The notes under the pieces are model-generated. The model worked only from the letters and a program-made list of their open reading frames with translations. It searched no databases and had not been told where the DNA came from. The translations under genes were made by a program, and so were the position numbers. Positions 52,206 through 55,264 of a stretch of DNA of 55,264 nucleotides are shown here, piece by piece (position 1 is the first letter of the stretch; each line of letters begins with the position of its first letter). Origin of the DNA: an uncultured Bacteroidales bacterium (GTDB lineage: Bacteria > Bacteroidota > Bacteroidia > Bacteroidales > UBA932); the NCBI GenBank assembly GCA_900544815.1, contig UQWT01000004.1, positions 1 to 55,264 of the forward strand, in the 5' to 3' direction.

Positions 52206-55200
52206 TTATTTAAAGTTTACTTTTATTCCAAATGTAAATGTGCGCATAGGTTTTATATTACCATATACGTAATCGGGATCAAATCCTTTTTTTGAACTAT
52301 AAATCAGTCCAAGGTTGGACCCCTGTAGATAGATAGTTGCAGATTTAACAACTCTCTGTTTATCTAACAGTTTAGTAGGCAGTTCATATCCTAAATAAAC
52401 CTCTTGTAATCTTAAATGATCCCCTTTCTGATAAGAGTCTATATTCTTTAACTGCATGTTGTAAGTGTAGTTATATGCATGAGCGGCTGTGAATACATTA
52501 GCATTTTCATCGTTATAAAGAGGGAATGCAACATATTTTTTTTGATTTGCATAACCCTCATCATACACCTTAAAACTCCTATCAAGTTCTTTACTAAAAT
52601 ATGGGTTGTTCATATTGTAGTCAAAGATCTGATTTTTATATACCCAGTAATTAAATCTACCTGTAATAAGAAATGAGAGAGTAATTCCTTTATAGGTAAA
52701 TCTGTTTGTAAAACCCATTTCATATTTAGGGGTACTTGTTCCTAAATAGTAGAAATAATTATGATCATCCAATGTCATTCCGTTCTGGCGTTCTATCTGA
52801 TCTCCAAGATGTGATGAAGTGTAATCTACCAATGTTTCATCCTTACCATCTTTGCCTTGCAATATAACAAAGCCCTCTTTAGTGTATCCTTTTAATTTAG
52901 CAACAGTTATAGCATCAATAGGGTATCCCTTTAGATAGTCCATATTAAGTATAGGAGATTGAGATGTAACATTATACTCAAGAATCTTATTTGTATTATA
53001 TGCTATATTCAGATTCCCGCTCCATCTTAAATCTCCTGCAATTCTAATATTGCTGTTCAAACTGATTTCAATACCTTTATTCGATACTTTGGCATTGTTG
53101 TAGTTGGCCGAATCTGTTCCTTGAGAGATTACAGGGACGGTAGCTTTTGCAAGTACATCATATGAATATTTATTGTAATAATCTATGCTTCCATATAGTC
53201 TGCTCCCAAATAGATCAAAATCTACTCCAATGTTAAGTGTTCTTGATTTCTCCCATGTTAGTGATGGGTTTCCTCTCATTGCTATAACGCTGAAAGGTTC
53301 ATTGTTTGTATATGTTATATTACCGGGATAGGTTTTTAGTGTTGTAACGGTAGAATTATTATTCTTTCCGGCTGATACGCCTGCTATACCAATAGAGGCT
53401 CTTATCTTTAACATATTCAGCCATTTTACATCTTTAAGGAAATTTTCTTGTGTCATAATCCAACTGCCTCCAACAGACCAGAATGGAGAGAATTTTTCTC
53501 TTGTCTCTTTTGTCTGGTAGTTGGTTGCATCTGTACGGAAACTACCGGTAATAGAGTATTTGTTATTGAATGTATAACTTGCATTTGCGTATGCAGAGAA
53601 ATAACGTTCAATAAATTGAGATAAAGCGCCTAACCCCTGATACGGCATTAGAGAATTTACTCCAAAGATATTTGGTTTTCTTGTTACATAATCTGGTGTT
53701 GATAATACAGAATATGTATTTTTATTAAAGCCATATCTTGTAACAGAAGGGATAACATCTGTTGTAGATGAGATAACCTCTGTTCCTGCTATTGCAGAGA
53801 TGGTGTGTTTCCCAAAGGTTCTGTTAAAATCGGCCTGTCCTCTTAAATTGTAGCTATCGTATTTGTTACCGGTATCGGTAAATACACCTCCGGCAGGTAA
53901 GTAAGATTCATATAATCCGGTTGCAGGATTTAACGTAGAGTATGTATTGTAAAGGTCTCTTACATAGTATGAATCAATGTCGTACATATTCTTGCCATCC
54001 GTTCTGCCATACTCATATTGCCCTTTTGCGCTAAGTCCAAGTCCCCACTCAGTCTTGTAATTTAAGCCACCCTGTACCCTGTAGTTAAGACTTTTTGTTG
54101 TGTTATGTCTATATTTTAGATCTTCAACGGGGTTGTATAGCCAACTCGCGGGGGTCTTTCCATTATATTCACTCATTAAAATAGGATAATAGATAGTGTT
54201 GGCTGTTGGAACATGCAGATAGTTACCGCTCTCATCTACAAACCTTGTCCATGGAGAAACGTATGTTTTTAGATTCTCTATACTCTCTCCATTATTTTTG
54301 TTTTTGCTAAAAACGGTGTTAAGACTAACATTAAATGATAGATTCTTTGTAATCTTTGCAGAACTCTGCATATTAAGATTTACCCTTTCGCTTCCATTTC
54401 CAACCATATAGGTGTCATTTGAATTATATGAAGCTGAAAAAGCGTAATCAATCCTCTCAGAAGAGCCTCTTAATGCCATATTGTACTGCTGTTTTACAGC
54501 ATTTCTCATTAGATATTTCTTAATCTGTTTCTCCCAAATTTTATTGTTGCCAAGGGCTATCAGTTCAGCTCTTTTAGCGCTATATTCCGGTTCAGAAATA
54601 GAGGCTCTTGTATTCTTTTCCCAAATTAGGGAGTATGGCTCAGCATAATATACGCGTCTGGCTGTTGCCATAAGGTATGGGTCTTGAGTTCCCGATATAT
54701 TAACAGGCGTATATTTATTCATTAATTCAACATATCTGAATTGATTTTCGGCTGAGGCCATGTTAAAGGCGTAGTCTAAATCTGGTTTAGAAGATACACT
54801 TACAAAAGCATCTGCAGATATATCCAATTTACTGCTGCCTTTTGCTTTTTTTGTAGTAATTACAATAACGCCGTTAGCTGCACGTGCTCCATAAATTGAG
54901 GTTGCCGAGGCATCTTTCAAAACAGTTATATTCTCTACATCATTAGGGTTAATTGTAGAGAAAGGATCGCTGTTAGTTGAATAACCGTTTATAGGGAAAC
55001 CGTCCACAACTATTAGAGGATCTTTGTCTAACTGATCTTTTTGCAGTGTTCCCTGACCTCTAATAACAAAACGTGGAGTACCATCTACAGAATTACTTGA
55101 TACAGCTAATCCTGGAATGATTCCACCTAAAATATCAGAAATATTAGATGTGGGTTTTTGTGCAATTACCTCGGAATTAACAATTACATACGAACCTGTA

Positions 55201-55264
55201 GCTCTCTCCTTAGATATTGTCTGGTAACCTGTAATGACAACATTCTCCAAAGCAATGGCATCTG
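52206..55264 (-). CDS. SusC/RagA family TonB-dependent outer-membrane transporter, 5' end beyond the window
   Basis: About 1019 residues are visible. The frame is open through the window edge; TTG at 55250 is not a real start, because DAIALENVVITGYQ continues without break upstream. The visible part begins just after the carboxypeptidase-like domain. It includes the plug (SDILGGIIPGLAVSSNSVDG, RFVIRGQGTL, VLKDASATSIYGARAANGVI) and the 22-strand barrel ending in FGIKVNFK, as expected. It imports nutrients over the outer membrane using TonB energy. SusD follows after 11 bases, then a thioredoxin-like gene. The promoter is outside the window. Confidence 0.95.
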   Translation of the reverse strand, partial: DAIALENVVITGYQTISKERATGSYVIVNSEVIAQKPTSNISDILGGIIPGLAVSSNSVDGTPRFVIRGQGTLQKDQLDKDPLIVVDGFPINGYSTNSDPFSTINPNDVENITVLKDASATSIYGARAANGVIVITTKKAKGSSKLDISADAFVSVSSKPDLDYAFNMASAENQFRYVELMNKYTPVNISGTQDPYLMATARRVYYAEPYSLIWEKNTRASISEPEYSAKRAELIALGNNKIWEKQIKKYLMRNAVKQQYNMALRGSSERIDYAFSASYNSNDTYMVGNGSERVNLNMQSSAKITKNLSFNVSLNTVFSKNKNNGESIENLKTYVSPWTRFVDESGNYLHVPTANTIYYPILMSEYNGKTPASWLYNPVEDLKYRHNTTKSLNYRVQGGLNYKTEWGLGLSAKGQYEYGRTDGKNMYDIDSYYVRDLYNTYSTLNPATGLYESYLPAGGVFTDTGNKYDSYNLRGQADFNRTFGKHTISAIAGTEVISSTTDVIPSVTRYGFNKNTYSVLSTPDYVTRKPNIFGVNSLMPYQGLGALSQFIERYFSAYANASYTFNNKYSITGSFRTDATNYQTKETREKFSPFWSVGGSWIMTQENFLKDVKWLNMLKIRASIGIAGVSAGKNNNSTVTTLKTYPGNITYTNNEPFSVIAMRGNPSLTWEKSRTLNIGVDFDLFGSRLYGSIDYYNKYSYDVLAKATVPVISQGTDSANYNNAKVSNKGIEISLNSNIRIAGDLRWSGNLNIAYNTNKILEYNVTSQSPILNMDYLKGYPIDAITVAKLKGYTKEGFVILQGKDGKDETLVDYTSSHLGDQIERQNGMTLDDHNYFYYLGTSTPKYEMGFTNRFTYKGITLSFLITGRFNYWVYKNQIFDYNMNNPYFSKELDRSFKVYDEGYANQKKYVAFPLYNDENANVFTAAHAYNYTYNMQLKNIDSYQKGDHLRLQEVYLGYELPTKLLDKQRVVKSATIYLQGSNLGLIYSSKKGFDPDYVYGNIKPMRTFTFGIKVNFK

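Noticed and set aside
1..55264. tRNA or rRNA genes in the intergenic gaps
   Set aside because: No gap showed a cloverleaf with a T-arm of the GGTTCGAATCC type or conserved rRNA stretches; a covariance-model scan was not possible here.

Overview
The window is a 55 kb stretch of chromosome from a member of the Bacteroidota, most likely order Bacteroidales. The evidence is a SusC/SusD outer-membrane pair, a BspA-type leucine-rich repeat fragment, ExbB-ExbD-ExbD and TonB modules, S9 and C69 peptidases, few Shine-Dalgarno sequences, and several promoters of the Bacteroidota type (TTTG, about 19 bases, TAnnTTTG). The sequence is moderately AT-rich and no tRNA, rRNA, CRISPR array, transposase or prophage gene was found. 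Most of it is densely packed core metabolism; the accessory-looking parts are the two ends.

Layout. 1-480: the 3' end of a BspA-like gene beside overlapping inverted repeats. 637-8280: a CPA2 cation/proton antiporter with a Usp-like tail and two exported S9 peptidases. 8331-10774: an overlapping trio (LuxC-type acyl-CoA reductase, pRiA4b-ORF3-like protein, miaA) converging on recQ (10776-12983, minus). 13281-16757: kdsD (LPS Kdo synthesis), a ureohydrolase and nhaA. 16895-17605: a lipoprotein FKBP isomerase. 17687-17949: a promoter-to-terminator interval without a gene, a candidate small RNA. 17969-24139: an anchored beta-propeller protein, a DUF4834-like protein, an MsbA-like ABC exporter and an acyl-CoA ligase. 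24188-28594: dCMP deaminase, S41 protease, rpiB, truB and queA. 28705-34040: dprA, tatD, ansA and a proton-channel operon (exbB, small membrane protein, two exbD). 34200-39151: an alkaline phosphatase/SGNH esterase fusion, asnS, udk and a TonB-like protein. 39228-45571: a small exported protein, a C69 dipeptidase, a PHP phosphatase, a small lipoprotein and mutS2. 45915-49960: a PiT phosphate transporter, plsY and cdaA (c-di-AMP synthase). 50184-55264: an outer-membrane uptake operon (susC, cut by the window edge, susD, and a thioredoxin-like gene lacking the start of its fold).

Genes that probably work together: the exbB/exbD operon and the TonB-like protein would energise TonB-dependent receptors such as the SusC at the right end. 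The S9 and C69 peptidases would break peptides down to a size those systems can import. kdsD, the ABC exporter, the acyl-CoA ligase and plsY all serve envelope lipid or LPS synthesis.

The most notable signals are at DNA level. A 12-base word, GCTTCCCGACAA (or its complement), occurs eight times exactly and its 10-base core at least twelve times, on both strands and in several reading frames; one copy lies inside the cdaA promoter. A family of intergenic hexamer repeats (GCTAAA/GCCAAA/GCTAAC/GCCAAC) accompanies degenerate ACTATAAACTTTTAACT-like tracts in five gaps. Other points of interest are the candidate small RNA, the phosphatase-esterase fusion, the shortened thioredoxin, a terminator abutting dprA, and the possible silent BspA cassette at the left edge.
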